This document shows, one piece after another, positions 6,958 through 14,567 of a DNA stretch of 26,309 bases. How positions within the stretch are numbered: position 1 is the first letter of the stretch; every line of letters begins with the position of its first letter. The notes below the pieces were generated by a model, which ran no database searches, was not told where the DNA came from, and saw nothing but the letters and a program-made list of their open reading frames with translations. The DNA lies in the IMG/VR virus record IMGVR_UViG_3300038701_003139, positions 1 to 26,309 of that record. One strand, 5' to 3'. This stretch comes from a virus. The translations under genes and the position numbers were made by a program.

Positions 6958-7465
6958 TAATACTGAGCAGGATTCCTTGTTAGATATTTTAATTTCATCT
7001 GCAAGGCAAGCAATAGAGGCAAAGATTCATAGAACTCTGATTAATACAGTATATGTTCAGTATTATGATAAGTTTCCGGTTCTTATAGAACTATATCGGC
7101 CTCCTGTTTCAGCAGTTGCTTCTGTTAAGTATTATGATTCTGATGGAAATTTACAAACAGTTTCAGCTTCAGATTATAATGTTGATTATAATTCCCTTCC
7201 TCCAAGGATAGTATTAGCAGAAAATGCTACATGGCCTACAGTTCAAACCAATAAACCTTCAGCAGTTGAAATTGAATATACTGCAGGTTATGGAGCTGAT
7301 GAAACTGCTCCTCCTGAAGCACTAAAACAAGCTGTAATAATGTTAGCTTCTGATATATATGAACATCCTGAAGCAAATGTTGAACTAAAATTGGAAGAAA
7401 ATAGGGCCTTAAAATCTCTTTTAGCTGCCTATAATGTACCATATTTAGGAGGGAATTGGGAATGA
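6875..7465 (+). CDS. Head-tail connector (HK97 gp6-like)
   Basis: A 196-residue protein resembling the gp6/gp15 connector family. It has KTAPTAEPVTKQELKDNLRL near the N-terminus, DSLLDILISSARQAIE, a central beta region with YYDSDGNLQTV, and IEYTAGYG followed by PEALKQAVIMLASDIYEH. The family forms a ring under the portal. The conserved EPVT-x-x-E-x-K-x-x-L-R segment starts close to residue 15, so the upstream start at 6875 is needed and the overlap with the previous gene is real. The stop overlaps the next gene's start region. Confidence 0.9.
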   Translation: MQSAIKIKTAPTAEPVTKQELKDNLRLDNTEQDSLLDILISSARQAIEAKIHRTLINTVYVQYYDKFPVLIELYRPPVSAVASVKYYDSDGNLQTVSASDYNVDYNSLPPRIVLAENATWPTVQTNKPSAVEIEYTAGYGADETAPPEALKQAVIMLASDIYEHPEANVELKLEENRALKSLLAAYNVPYLGGNWE

Positions 7466-7785
7466 ATTCCGGGAGATTACGCCATAGGATAAAATTCCAG
7501 GAAGAAACAACAACCCTTGCTGCTGATGGTTCATCAGTTAGGGCCTGGAGTGATTTTTATAGCTGTTGGGCAGATGTTAGGAACCGGAAACAATCAGAGC
7601 AATTACAAGCAGATGCTCCTGTTGTAAAATCAAGCCATTCAGTAAGGGTTAGATATAACCCCGGCCTTATTACTTCAATGCGCATTCTTTGGGGTTCAAG
7701 GATTTTTCAAGTTGATGGAATTACAGCTGATAGAACAGATGCAAAATTTCAGCTTATTGATGCAACGGAAATAACAAATGGCTAA
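7462..7785 (+). CDS. Head closure protein (SPP1 gp16 / HK97 gp7 type)
   Basis: A 107-residue protein from the ATG at 7462. The start is set by AGGAGGG at 7447-7453, eight bases upstream; a TTG at 7456 is in frame but too close to that site. The family pattern is visible: an N-terminal LRHRIKFQ strand, a DGSSVRAWSDFYSCWADV turn, SHSVRVRYNPG, and the late IFQVDGI strand. These small beta-barrel proteins bind below the connector and close the filled head before tail joining. The gene overlaps both neighbours by a few bases. Confidence 0.9.
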   Translation: MNSGRLRHRIKFQEETTTLAADGSSVRAWSDFYSCWADVRNRKQSEQLQADAPVVKSSHSVRVRYNPGLITSMRILWGSRIFQVDGITADRTDAKFQLIDATEITNG

Positions 7786-8272
7786 TTTTTCAAAGATAAA
7801 TAAAAATGGAAATTTTGGTTTAGAATTAGTTGGAGATAAAAAACTAGCAAGGGAACTTGGAATTTTAGCAGGAAAATCTTTAAAAAAAATAATGAAACCT
7901 GCAATAAATGCCGGGTTGAATCCGATAAAGAAAAGAGCTGAACAATTAGCAAAAGGAAATTTTAAAAGTAAAACAATAGCAAAGCAGGTTAAAAAAAGTG
8001 CTAAAGTTTCAAAGGATAAAACCGGGATAGTTGGACAGGTTTTTATAAAACATCAGCCTGAAAGAACAATTAAAATTGAAGGCCGGGAGGCCCCTTTTGA
8101 AGTTGTTGCAAACATTCTTGAATTCGGTTCTGCAGAAATGAATATACCTGCCAGGAGCTACATGAGGAGAGGAAGAGAAGAGAAAAGAGCAGAAGCGATT
8201 AGAACAACAACCGCAAAAGCAAAAGAAAGATTAAGAATAGAGGCCGGGAAAGGAGGCTTGAAACTAAAATGA
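7778..8272 (+). CDS. HK97 gp10-like neck/tail protein
   Basis: A 164-residue basic protein. It has the gp10 arrangement: an N-terminal strand (FGLELVGDKKLARELG), an amphipathic region PAINAGLNPIKKRAEQLA, the beta segment TGIVGQVFIK, and VVANILEFGSAEMNIPARSYMR, which matches the family's conserved 'E-x-G-t-x-x-x-P-A-r-P-F-x-R' region. The family works at the head-tail junction, probably in tail completion. It is coupled to the neighbours by eight- and four-base overlaps. Confidence 0.85.
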   Translation: MANFSKINKNGNFGLELVGDKKLARELGILAGKSLKKIMKPAINAGLNPIKKRAEQLAKGNFKSKTIAKQVKKSAKVSKDKTGIVGQVFIKHQPERTIKIEGREAPFEVVANILEFGSAEMNIPARSYMRRGREEKRAEAIRTTTAKAKERLRIEAGKGGLKLK

Positions 8273-8691
8273 GTGTTAAAAGTGATTTAAGAGCTTTTAT
8301 TTTAAATGATGCTGCTATTGCTGCTATTATTTCTACCAGGTGCTATTCTTTCCCGGCTCCTCAGAAAGATAAGGAATACCCTTATTTAATGCTCTCAAGG
8401 ATATTTGAAAACCCTGGGAGAAACTTAGTAGCTCCTAATGAAAGGTATAGAGAATCCTGGCAGATTGATTGCTATGCTGAAACAGATGATGCAGCTGAAA
8501 GCCTTAAAGAGTTAGTTAGAGAAAGGGTTGATGTTTGCGCTCCCTTTACAATGGGCAGCTATTCAGTTTTAAATATGTTTGTTGAAGATTCAGCTGATTT
8601 ATCAGAGCTTGAATTAAAAGGGGGGGAGGATGGAATATACAGGAAGCAAATGGAATTGATTATAATAAGAAAGAAAACCCCTAACCCATAG
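8269..8691 (+). CDS. Tail completion/terminator protein (DUF3168-like)
   Basis: A 140-residue protein. MSVKSDLRAFILNDAAIAAIISTRCYSFPAPQ and then YPYLMLSRIFENPGRN, WQIDCYAETDDAAESLKELVRE and MELIIIRK follow the DUF3168/gp17 fold: an N-terminal helix pair, a central sheet, and a helix after the W-Q-I-D-x-Y strand. Members terminate the tail tube and join it to the neck. The gene order, immediately before the tail tube protein, supports this. It overlaps the previous gene (ATGA). Confidence 0.83.
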   Translation: MSVKSDLRAFILNDAAIAAIISTRCYSFPAPQKDKEYPYLMLSRIFENPGRNLVAPNERYRESWQIDCYAETDDAAESLKELVRERVDVCAPFTMGSYSVLNMFVEDSADLSELELKGGEDGIYRKQMELIIIRKKTPNP

Positions 8692-8700
8692 GAGAATTTG

Positions 8701-8841
8701 ATGAAAATAAGATTTAAAAAACCTTTTGCTGAAAAAACTGTTGTTTATCAGCCGGGAGAAGAAAGAGAATTTGATGAAACAAAAGCAAAAGCCATTATTA
8801 AAAAAGGTTTTGCTGAAAAAGTAGAACTTCAAAAGAAATAA
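8701..8841 (+). CDS. Small protein (46 aa) before the tail tube gene
   Basis: A 46-residue ORF starting at ATG 8701 with TAGGAG overlapping the previous stop. It is rich in Lys and Glu (MKIRFKKPFAEKTVVYQPGE at the start) and follows the pattern PGE-x-x-x-F-x-x-x-x-A-x-x-I-I-x-x-G-x-A, similar to the 66-residue protein at 6757. I know no function. Small proteins of this form are common in phage structural operons. It fills the gap between two well-supported genes with the correct spacing, which supports its being real. Confidence 0.75.
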   Translation: MKIRFKKPFAEKTVVYQPGEEREFDETKAKAIIKKGFAEKVELQKK

Positions 8842-8865
8842 AACAATAAAAAAGGAGGCTTTATT

Positions 8866-9273
8866 ATGAGCTTGCATTTTGAAGGACAGGGAACAACATA
8901 TACTGTTTCAGGTTTAACTCTTGAACCTAAAACAATTTCTGTTCCAGGATGGACTAAAGAAGAAATTGATGTAACAAACCTGAGTAATTCAGAGTTTAAA
9001 ACATTTATTTTAGCAACCCTAAAAACCAGTGCAAACATTGTTCTGAATTTGGAGTTTGACCCTTCAATTTATTCAGCCCTTCCTGAAGGTGCTGCAGAAT
9101 GGAAGATTAACTTTTCAGGAACAACTGAAAACATAACTTTTTGGGCTGATATTATGGAAGTTGGGGATGTTTCTCAAGAAACAGATGCTCAACCTGTTTT
9201 TGATTTAACCGTAAAAGTAACAAACCGGAATGATTCAGGGGTTGAAACTGCTCCTGCTTATTCTGCAACCTAA
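8866..9273 (+). CDS. Major tail tube protein
   Basis: A 135-residue protein with a strong ribosome-binding site (AAAGGAGG). Its beta-rich sequence has the features of siphovirus tail tube proteins: VPGWTKEEIDVTNLSNSEFK (the family's loop naming 'di-T-x-x-d-s'), VLNLEFDPS, and WADIMEVGDVSQETDAQPVF near the end, followed by DLTVKVT. Hexamers stack to form the tail tube. It has no Ig-like C-terminal decoration domain. Its position between the completion protein and the frameshifted chaperones is canonical. Confidence 0.92.
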   Translation: MSLHFEGQGTTYTVSGLTLEPKTISVPGWTKEEIDVTNLSNSEFKTFILATLKTSANIVLNLEFDPSIYSALPEGAAEWKINFSGTTENITFWADIMEVGDVSQETDAQPVFDLTVKVTNRNDSGVETAPAYSAT

Positions 9274-9298
9274 TTAATTTTCAAGAAAGGAGCAAAAG

Positions 9299-9583
9299 AT
9301 GTTAACCAAAGAACAACTTATAGCCATTAAAACAAAGGAAGTTGAACTTTCAGGGTTAGGAAAAGTAACTATCAGGAAACTCAAGATAAAAGAGGTTTAT
9401 GAAAAAGGAAAGAGTTTTGAAGAGGAAACTTTGAAACTCCTTTCCCTTTCCTTAGTAAAACCTCAAATGAGCCCTGAAGAAGTTGCTGAAATGGATTCTG
9501 ATGCTTCTTTACAGCTGCAAGATGAAGTTATGGAGTTTAGCGGATTAACTCCAACTGCTGCAGATGAACTTGAAAAAAACTAA
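9299..9583 (+). CDS. Tail assembly chaperone (gpG-like)
   Basis: A 94-residue protein encoded in the 0 frame, with AAAGGAG before the ATG. It is acidic with a short beta start (IKTKEVELSGLGKVTIRKL) followed by helices, the usual form of phage tail assembly chaperones. It lies between the tail tube and tape measure genes. The last codons are GAA AAA AAC TAA, which contain the slippery heptamer A AAA AAC directly before the stop, so a fraction of ribosomes should shift to -1 and make the longer gpG-T fusion. The chaperone coats the tape measure protein during tail assembly and is not in the virion. Confidence 0.92.
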   Translation: MLTKEQLIAIKTKEVELSGLGKVTIRKLKIKEVYEKGKSFEEETLKLLSLSLVKPQMSPEEVAEMDSDASLQLQDEVMEFSGLTPTAADELEKN

Positions 9584-9637
9584 AAAGGGATTCCTGCCGG
9601 GTTCTTTGTTTTAAGGTGGCGGCCCGGTTAGGAATCC
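9574..9637 (+). promoter_or_regulatory. Programmed -1 frameshift signal (slippery site and stem-loop)
   Basis: The heptamer A AAA AAC (9574-9580) lies in the correct reading phase. After a seven-base spacer, GGATTCCT (9588-9595) pairs with AGGAATCC (9630-9637) and CCGGG (9597-9601) with CCCGG (9623-9627). Thirteen base pairs are interrupted only by G against TT. Such a stem stimulates slippage. The 21-base loop could also form a pseudoknot, which I did not test. Confidence 0.93.
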
Positions 9638-9897
9638 TGGTTTCAGAACTGGAAGAAAAGATTGATTATTCTGAGTTAATGGAGTGGGCAATTTTCTTTG
9701 AAATGGAAATGAAGCAACACACTAAGGAACATTATTATTTAGCTCAGATAGCAGCAATGCAATCAGGAAAGCCCAAAGTTAAAATTTCTGATTTTTTAAT
9801 CAAGTTTGGAAAAGAAAAAATAAAGCCTCTGAAGTTAACAGGAAAAGAGCAACTAGCAATATTTAAAAAGGTGCTTGGAATAAAGGATAAAAAATAA
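9580..9897 (+). CDS. gpT-like extension of the tail chaperone (-1 frame)
   Basis: This frame is open from the slippery site through 9897 and adds 105 residues after residue 94 of the gpG-like protein, giving a fusion of about 199 residues. The extension is mostly helical (VSELEEKIDYSELMEWAIFFEMEM, then LAQIAAMQSGKPKVKISDFL). In lambda and many other phages the minor gpG-T form bridges the tube subunits and the tape measure. A GTG at 9616 has no clear ribosome-binding site, so independent translation is less likely. The stop overlaps the tape measure start (TAATG). Confidence 0.9.
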   Translation, partial: LKRDSCRVLCFKVAARLGILVSELEEKIDYSELMEWAIFFEMEMKQHTKEHYYLAQIAAMQSGKPKVKISDFLIKFGKEKIKPLKLTGKEQLAIFKKVLGIKDKK

Positions 9898-11357
9898 TGG
9901 CATTAGGGAATTTAAAAGTTTATCTAACAGCTGAAACTAAAAGATTTCAGCAAGGCCTGAATAGGGCTAAATGGAAAATGAAAAAGTTTTCCAAGAGTGT
10001 TAAAAATGTTAGTTTAGGCCTGGGAGCATTAGGAGCAGCAGGTTTTATTGCTGCTAATAAGATTACCAGTAAATTAGATTCAATTGGAAAATCAGCAAAA
10101 AAGCTTGGAGTTACAACTGATTTTTTTCAAAAAATGACTTTTGCTGCTGAACGTTCAGGGGCCTCTGTTGGAAATGTTTCTGCAGGTATGAAAAGAATGG
10201 CTAGAGTTATTTCTGATGCAAATAACAAACTTGAAACAGCTAAACGGCCCCTCCGGGAAATAGGGGTTAATTTTAAGGAGCTCCAGGGCTTAGGAATTGA
10301 AAAGCAGTTCCTTGTTATTTCTGATGCTTTGAAAAAGGTTCAGGATGGAAGTAAAAAAGCTGCATTAGCTCAGGAGATTTTTGGCCGTGCCGGGGTTGAA
10401 CTGATACCAATGATTCAAGATTACAGGGCTTTAGCTGAAGAAGCTGAAAACCTTGGTTTAATTATTGATGAAAAAACAATTTCAGCCGGGGAAAGATTCC
10501 AGGATTCAATTACCAATATTGGAAAATCCTTAACAGCTGCCTTTATGGATTCAGGTTTTGTTCCTTGGTTAGCTGATGTTGCTGAAGGTTTTGATGTTTT
10601 ATTGAACCGCTCTGAAAGGTTAGGCTCTGCCATGGTGAAATTAGGCCGGGCTCATGCGGAATATTCCGGTATAGGCCCCTTTAAAAGCCTGAAGTTTGTA
10701 GAAACAGAAGCTCTTTCAGAGGAGGAGCTTGAAAAAGAGCGGTTAAGGGTATTGAGAAGGTTCCAGGCTAGAGGAGATAAACAATTTGATAAGCTTGCAA
10801 AAAAGGCCTCTCCTGAAACCCTTAAAATACTTGAAACAGAAAAGAAGCTTGAAGAGGCCAGGAAAAGAATGGCAGCAAAAGCTGAAGAGCTCAAAAAGAA
10901 GCAGAAGGAGGCCGGGAAAATTGAAAAACTCAGGGTTTCATTAGCTCAAAAGCTTGAGCGGTTGAGAATGAGAGGAATGAATACTGAACAAAAAGCAGTT
11001 TTCCTTGCTGAAAAAAGAGCAAAATTATTAAAACAAATAGCTTCAGAATCAGGAGAATTAAAGCAGCTTGAATTAAAAATGAAATTAGCCGGGGTTGATG
11101 AACAGATTTTAGGATTAAAAGAAGATAAGCCTGAAAAGATGGAAGAAAAAAACAGGTTTGCAGGAGCAGTTGAAAAAGGAACTATTGAAGCTTATAGGCT
11201 TGAGATTCAGAGAAATTCAAAATCTCCTGAAAATGAAACAGCAAAAAATACTAAAAAATCAGTTGAGATTCAACAGCAGATTTTAGAGGAACAAAAAAAG
11301 AATAGTGTAGCAATGGCAGTTGGAGCTGTTCCTTTACCTGCTTTTCCAATAGGATAA
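9897..11357 (+). CDS. Tail tape measure protein
   Basis: A 486-residue protein after the frameshifted chaperones. The N-terminus (VYLTAETKRFQQGLNRAKWK) and the hydrophobic stretch at about 39-53 (SLGLGALGAAGFIAA) are typical of tape measures, as is LGVTTDFFQKMTFAAERSG and the KKAALAQEIFGRAGVELIP block. Residues from about 270 to 400 are a charged coiled coil. It sets tail length and probably enters the host with the DNA. It is short for a siphovirus. With the common rule of about 0.15 nm per residue, the tail would be near 70 nm. No lytic domain is visible. Confidence 0.9.
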   Translation: MALGNLKVYLTAETKRFQQGLNRAKWKMKKFSKSVKNVSLGLGALGAAGFIAANKITSKLDSIGKSAKKLGVTTDFFQKMTFAAERSGASVGNVSAGMKRMARVISDANNKLETAKRPLREIGVNFKELQGLGIEKQFLVISDALKKVQDGSKKAALAQEIFGRAGVELIPMIQDYRALAEEAENLGLIIDEKTISAGERFQDSITNIGKSLTAAFMDSGFVPWLADVAEGFDVLLNRSERLGSAMVKLGRAHAEYSGIGPFKSLKFVETEALSEEELEKERLRVLRRFQARGDKQFDKLAKKASPETLKILETEKKLEEARKRMAAKAEELKKKQKEAGKIEKLRVSLAQKLERLRMRGMNTEQKAVFLAEKRAKLLKQIASESGELKQLELKMKLAGVDEQILGLKEDKPEKMEEKNRFAGAVEKGTIEAYRLEIQRNSKSPENETAKNTKKSVEIQQQILEEQKKNSVAMAVGAVPLPAFPIG

Positions 11358-11361
11358 AATT

Positions 11362-12288
11362 ATGAGTGTTATTTATTTAGGCGAAAAATTTAATAGACCT
11401 GCAACTGAGCAAGATGGCAGGGTAAAAACAACTAGAGTTTTTCAAGTAAAAACAACCAATAATGAATCAGGAGTTGAGGTTTTAAAAGCTGCAGGTTTAC
11501 CTGTAAGAAATGACCCTTTAGACGATAGCAACCCGGATTTATTATGTAAAAATAGAACCGCAAATGTTGAAGTTGAAAAAGATACCTGGCTTGTAACATG
11601 CAGTTATGAACCTAGTTCCACTACTTATACAACTGAACCGGGAGAGGGTAAACCCTGGGAACTTCCTCCTTATAATGTCAGCTATGGAACAGTAGTTTAT
11701 AACCAGGTTTTAGAAAATGCTTATGATGAAGCAGACCCTAAAAGCAATCCAACAATTCCTGTTTTAAATTCTGTAGGTGATTCTTTCGACCCTCCATTAC
11801 AATATAATCAATACAATTCATTGTTGAAATTCAGCTATAATAAAAGGCATTTTAATTTGTTTGATGTTAAGGTTTATCAAGGAACATTAAATGAAATAAA
11901 ATTAACCGTTTTAGGTTATGAACTTGATTCAGGGGAGGGATTGATAACAAATCTGAATGCAAATAAAATTGATGTAAAAGATGAAGATGGTGATTTTCAA
12001 TACTCCTATTATCAAATTAATGTTGAAATTGAATTAGCTTCTTATTCCTGGGAAAAGAAAATACTAGATGCAGGATTCTATTATCTTGATGGGGAAACAA
12101 GAAAGGAAATAAAACTTTCTACAGATGGAACCCTGGGAGATTCAGGAGAAGCTGTTACTGAACCCATGAAATTAGATGGAGCAGGAGGAATTTTAGCTGC
12201 TGATGCAGAACCGCATTATTTAAGTTTTAATAAATATGCTTTTATTAATTGGAAAGGTTTGGGATTACCTCAAAAATTAGAGGGTTAA
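11362..12288 (+). CDS. Putative tail-tip structural protein (308 aa)
   Basis: A 308-residue protein directly after the tape measure, where siphophages encode the distal tail protein. I do not recognise the family. The sequence is beta-rich and acidic with many aromatic residues. It has a VFQVKTTNNESGVEVLKAAGLP start and a late EIELASYSWEKKILDAGFYYLD segment followed by DGAGG and LSFNKYAFINW near the C-terminus. There is no signal peptide and no membrane segment. Position and composition fit a structural protein of the tail tip. It could equally be a hub or an accessory baseplate component. Confidence 0.6.
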   Translation: MSVIYLGEKFNRPATEQDGRVKTTRVFQVKTTNNESGVEVLKAAGLPVRNDPLDDSNPDLLCKNRTANVEVEKDTWLVTCSYEPSSTTYTTEPGEGKPWELPPYNVSYGTVVYNQVLENAYDEADPKSNPTIPVLNSVGDSFDPPLQYNQYNSLLKFSYNKRHFNLFDVKVYQGTLNEIKLTVLGYELDSGEGLITNLNANKIDVKDEDGDFQYSYYQINVEIELASYSWEKKILDAGFYYLDGETRKEIKLSTDGTLGDSGEAVTEPMKLDGAGGILAADAEPHYLSFNKYAFINWKGLGLPQKLEG

Positions 12289-12294
12289 AATATA

Positions 12295-12771
12295 ATGACT
12301 GTTGGTTTTTCAGAAAAAGATGCAGGAAGGATTTCAAAAACTGTTGTACGTTCAGAAACTTCTGCTATAGGCCCTAATTCTCATAGGAGAAACCACAAGA
12401 ACCGGGGAGGAGCAGGAGAGGCTTATAGTGGTTATTTTCAAGCTGAAAATACTTCAAATGAATCAAGCCAAAAGGTAACAATTTCAGAAGGTAAATATCA
12501 GTTTAATCTTGAATCAGGAACAGCTTCTGAAACTGAATTAACATTATCTCAAACAGTAAATGATGAATATATATTTTTGAAAGGAGATGTTTCAACAGGG
12601 GCCTTGAATGTTTCCCTGGAAAGTTCAGAAACCTTTCCTGAAGATGAAGAGGAAATAGCCCGGCCTCTATTATATGTGGTTTCTTTTTCAGATAATAAAA
12701 TTTCAAATATAACCCGGCAATTTTCAGGCATTGTTAGAGATGTTATTTTTTCAAAGGTGGTTGCAACATGA
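12295..12771 (+). CDS. Tail-tip region protein, unknown (158 aa)
   Basis: A 158-residue protein with no recognised family. The N-terminal third is polar and rich in Gly, Asn, Arg and His (SHRRNHKNRGGAGEAYSGYF). The rest alternates as in a beta sandwich (KVTISEGKYQFNLESG, IFLKGDVSTGALNVSLESS), with a late stretch LLYVVSFSDNKISN. It lies between two other tail-tip genes and overlaps the next by four bases, so it probably belongs to the same complex. Confidence 0.55.
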   Translation: MTVGFSEKDAGRISKTVVRSETSAIGPNSHRRNHKNRGGAGEAYSGYFQAENTSNESSQKVTISEGKYQFNLESGTASETELTLSQTVNDEYIFLKGDVSTGALNVSLESSETFPEDEEEIARPLLYVVSFSDNKISNITRQFSGIVRDVIFSKVVAT

Positions 12772-13241
12772 GCGGAGCAATAAGAGATTTAAAAAATAAT
12801 CTTTGGAAACTTGCAGGAAATCCTGTTATTGCAGAAGTTTGTATTGATATAGCCCCTGAAAATGATGAATGGTATGAAGGTATTGGAGGAAAACCAGGCA
12901 AGCAATATTCATTAACTGGTGGAAATTATCGTATATTTTATGTTGATGGAGCAACTAAATTTAATCATTTTTTGACCTATTGGAATCAAAGCACTCCAGG
13001 AGTAACTGGAAAAAGGGGAATTTGTGCTATTGAAGTTGAAGGGGTTCCTGCTGAATTACCTAATTTTATAGGTTCTGAGGTTCCTCCTAGATGGACTTAT
13101 GAAGAAGCAATAGCTGCAGGAGCAGGATTATATTTAGATACTTTTTTACCTGCAGGAAATGTTACTTATGGTTATAGATACAATTATGATTCAGCCCCTC
13201 CCGGAGAAGGGAATATAAGATATGCCTTTGTTAAATTATAA
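12768..13241 (+). CDS. Tail-tip region protein, unknown (157 aa)
   Basis: A 157-residue protein of unknown family. It begins MSGAIRDLKNNLWKLAG and has YSLTGGNYRIFYVDGATKF, HFLTYWNQSTPGVTGKRG and a Tyr-rich end (VTYGYRYNYDSAPPGEG). The composition, rich in Gly, Tyr and Pro with short strands, suggests an extracellular or virion structural role. It overlaps the gene before it (ATGA), so the two are likely made together. Confidence 0.55.
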   Translation: MSGAIRDLKNNLWKLAGNPVIAEVCIDIAPENDEWYEGIGGKPGKQYSLTGGNYRIFYVDGATKFNHFLTYWNQSTPGVTGKRGICAIEVEGVPAELPNFIGSEVPPRWTYEEAIAAGAGLYLDTFLPAGNVTYGYRYNYDSAPPGEGNIRYAFVKL

Positions 13242-13266
13242 ATATTTAAAAATGGAGTTTTAAATT

Positions 13267-14547
13267 ATGTCAGATATACCGCAAAAAATAATTTTTGATG
13301 CAGGGAATAATAAATTAAGGGATTCCTCAGGAAATGAGATTACCACAAATGAATTATTTCCTAATGCAACCCAGGGCCAAAAATTTCCTATTAATATGCA
13401 GGTAACAAAAAACGCTGCAGGGGAAAAATACAAAGATATTGAAGATGGTTCAACTGCTGAAATATTAGTTGATGATGATTATTTGAACCCCTCTCCAATT
13501 ATTGACTTACCAGGAGATGCAACAGAAGATTTTTGGAAAGTTTCCTCAGGGAGTGAATATTACTATTCAGGAACAGAGATTGAAGCAGCTCCTGATAAAG
13601 TCTATTTAAATGATATTCTTGCAACAGAGGGAACCCTTGGAGCTTTAAATGCTTCAGAGTGGGTTTGGGATTCAGGCAATTCAAGATTAGTTGTTAGATT
13701 AGCTGATTCAACCGACCCTGACACAAAAGGAGATGGTTGGGTAGGCTATAAAATTACAGTAACTTATACTCCTGCTTTCATTGAAGTAGATGGAGCAACT
13801 TTTAACCTTGCTAATTCCTGGTATGATGAAGGGACTCAAACTTTCAGAAATCCAGTTATAACAGATGGGGAAATGAGTTTTGAAATAAATGCAAAAACAG
13901 CTGATTATTACAACCGATTAGAAAACAAAAAATGGAAAACTGAGACAACAATGCAGGTTCAGCTGCTGAAACCCTCAACCGCTGAAATGTATAAAATGTT
14001 TGAATTTCAGTTTGTTTGTAAAAATAGATATTTAGGAACTGGTTATACTGTTGAAATTTCAGGAGCTAATGTTTATTCAAAAGCTGAATCTGATGCTAGA
14101 TATTGGCAGAAAGATTTAAGTGTTTATACTAATAAACCAACTTTATCAGGTTCTGAAAGATTTGCAATTGATGATGGAGGAACCCCAAAACAAGCAACAG
14201 CCCTGCAGTTAAAAGATTATTTTTCATCTGATACAGGAGCAGAAGTTACATTGCCTGATGCAACTGAAACCCCGATTGAATTGGGAGATGCTGCAGTTTA
14301 TAGATATTTTGATTTGAGATTTACAATTGATGATTCTATTTCTTTTGATGTTTATGGTTATATTATTAAACATGATGGAGTAACCCCTGTAACAATTCCC
14401 TTTGGAAAAATGGTTGAATCAATAACAGCTGTTGCAATATCGTTTGATATTTCAGGGGGGAAAGTTAGATTAAAAGTAAATAATACCTCAGGGGGAGCCC
14501 TGAAATTAGTTTGGGTTAATGCAGCAAGATTAATTGTTTCAACATAA
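13267..14547 (+). CDS. Tail fibre/baseplate-like protein (426 aa)
   Basis: A 426-residue virion protein. The N-terminal two thirds are beta-rich with several acidic turns and may form the attachment domain. Around residues 270-282 is YSKAESDARYWQ, a motif repeated widely in trimeric phage tail fibres ('Y-s-K-a-E-s-D-a-R-Y'). The C-terminal 90 residues (DLRFTIDDSISFDVYGY, GGKVRLKVNNTSGGALKLVW) look like a small beta domain. No signal peptide is present, in contrast to the next three genes. The fibre role is inferred from the motif and from its place before the long fibre gene. The ribosome-binding site is GGAG. Confidence 0.7.
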   Translation: MSDIPQKIIFDAGNNKLRDSSGNEITTNELFPNATQGQKFPINMQVTKNAAGEKYKDIEDGSTAEILVDDDYLNPSPIIDLPGDATEDFWKVSSGSEYYYSGTEIEAAPDKVYLNDILATEGTLGALNASEWVWDSGNSRLVVRLADSTDPDTKGDGWVGYKITVTYTPAFIEVDGATFNLANSWYDEGTQTFRNPVITDGEMSFEINAKTADYYNRLENKKWKTETTMQVQLLKPSTAEMYKMFEFQFVCKNRYLGTGYTVEISGANVYSKAESDARYWQKDLSVYTNKPTLSGSERFAIDDGGTPKQATALQLKDYFSSDTGAEVTLPDATETPIELGDAAVYRYFDLRFTIDDSISFDVYGYIIKHDGVTPVTIPFGKMVESITAVAISFDISGGKVRLKVNNTSGGALKLVWVNAARLIVST

Positions 14548-14567
14548 TAAAAAAGGATTTAAAAAAA

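Noticed and set aside
9616-9897. Separate gene starting at GTG 9616
   Set aside because: The frame is open back to the slippery site, and no ribosome-binding site precedes the GTG. The frameshift fusion explains it better.
3361-10960. Frequent CCGGG as a phage-specific signal motif
   Set aside because: The occurrences lie mainly within genes at codon pairs such as GCC GGG, so codon-context preference explains them without a dedicated site.
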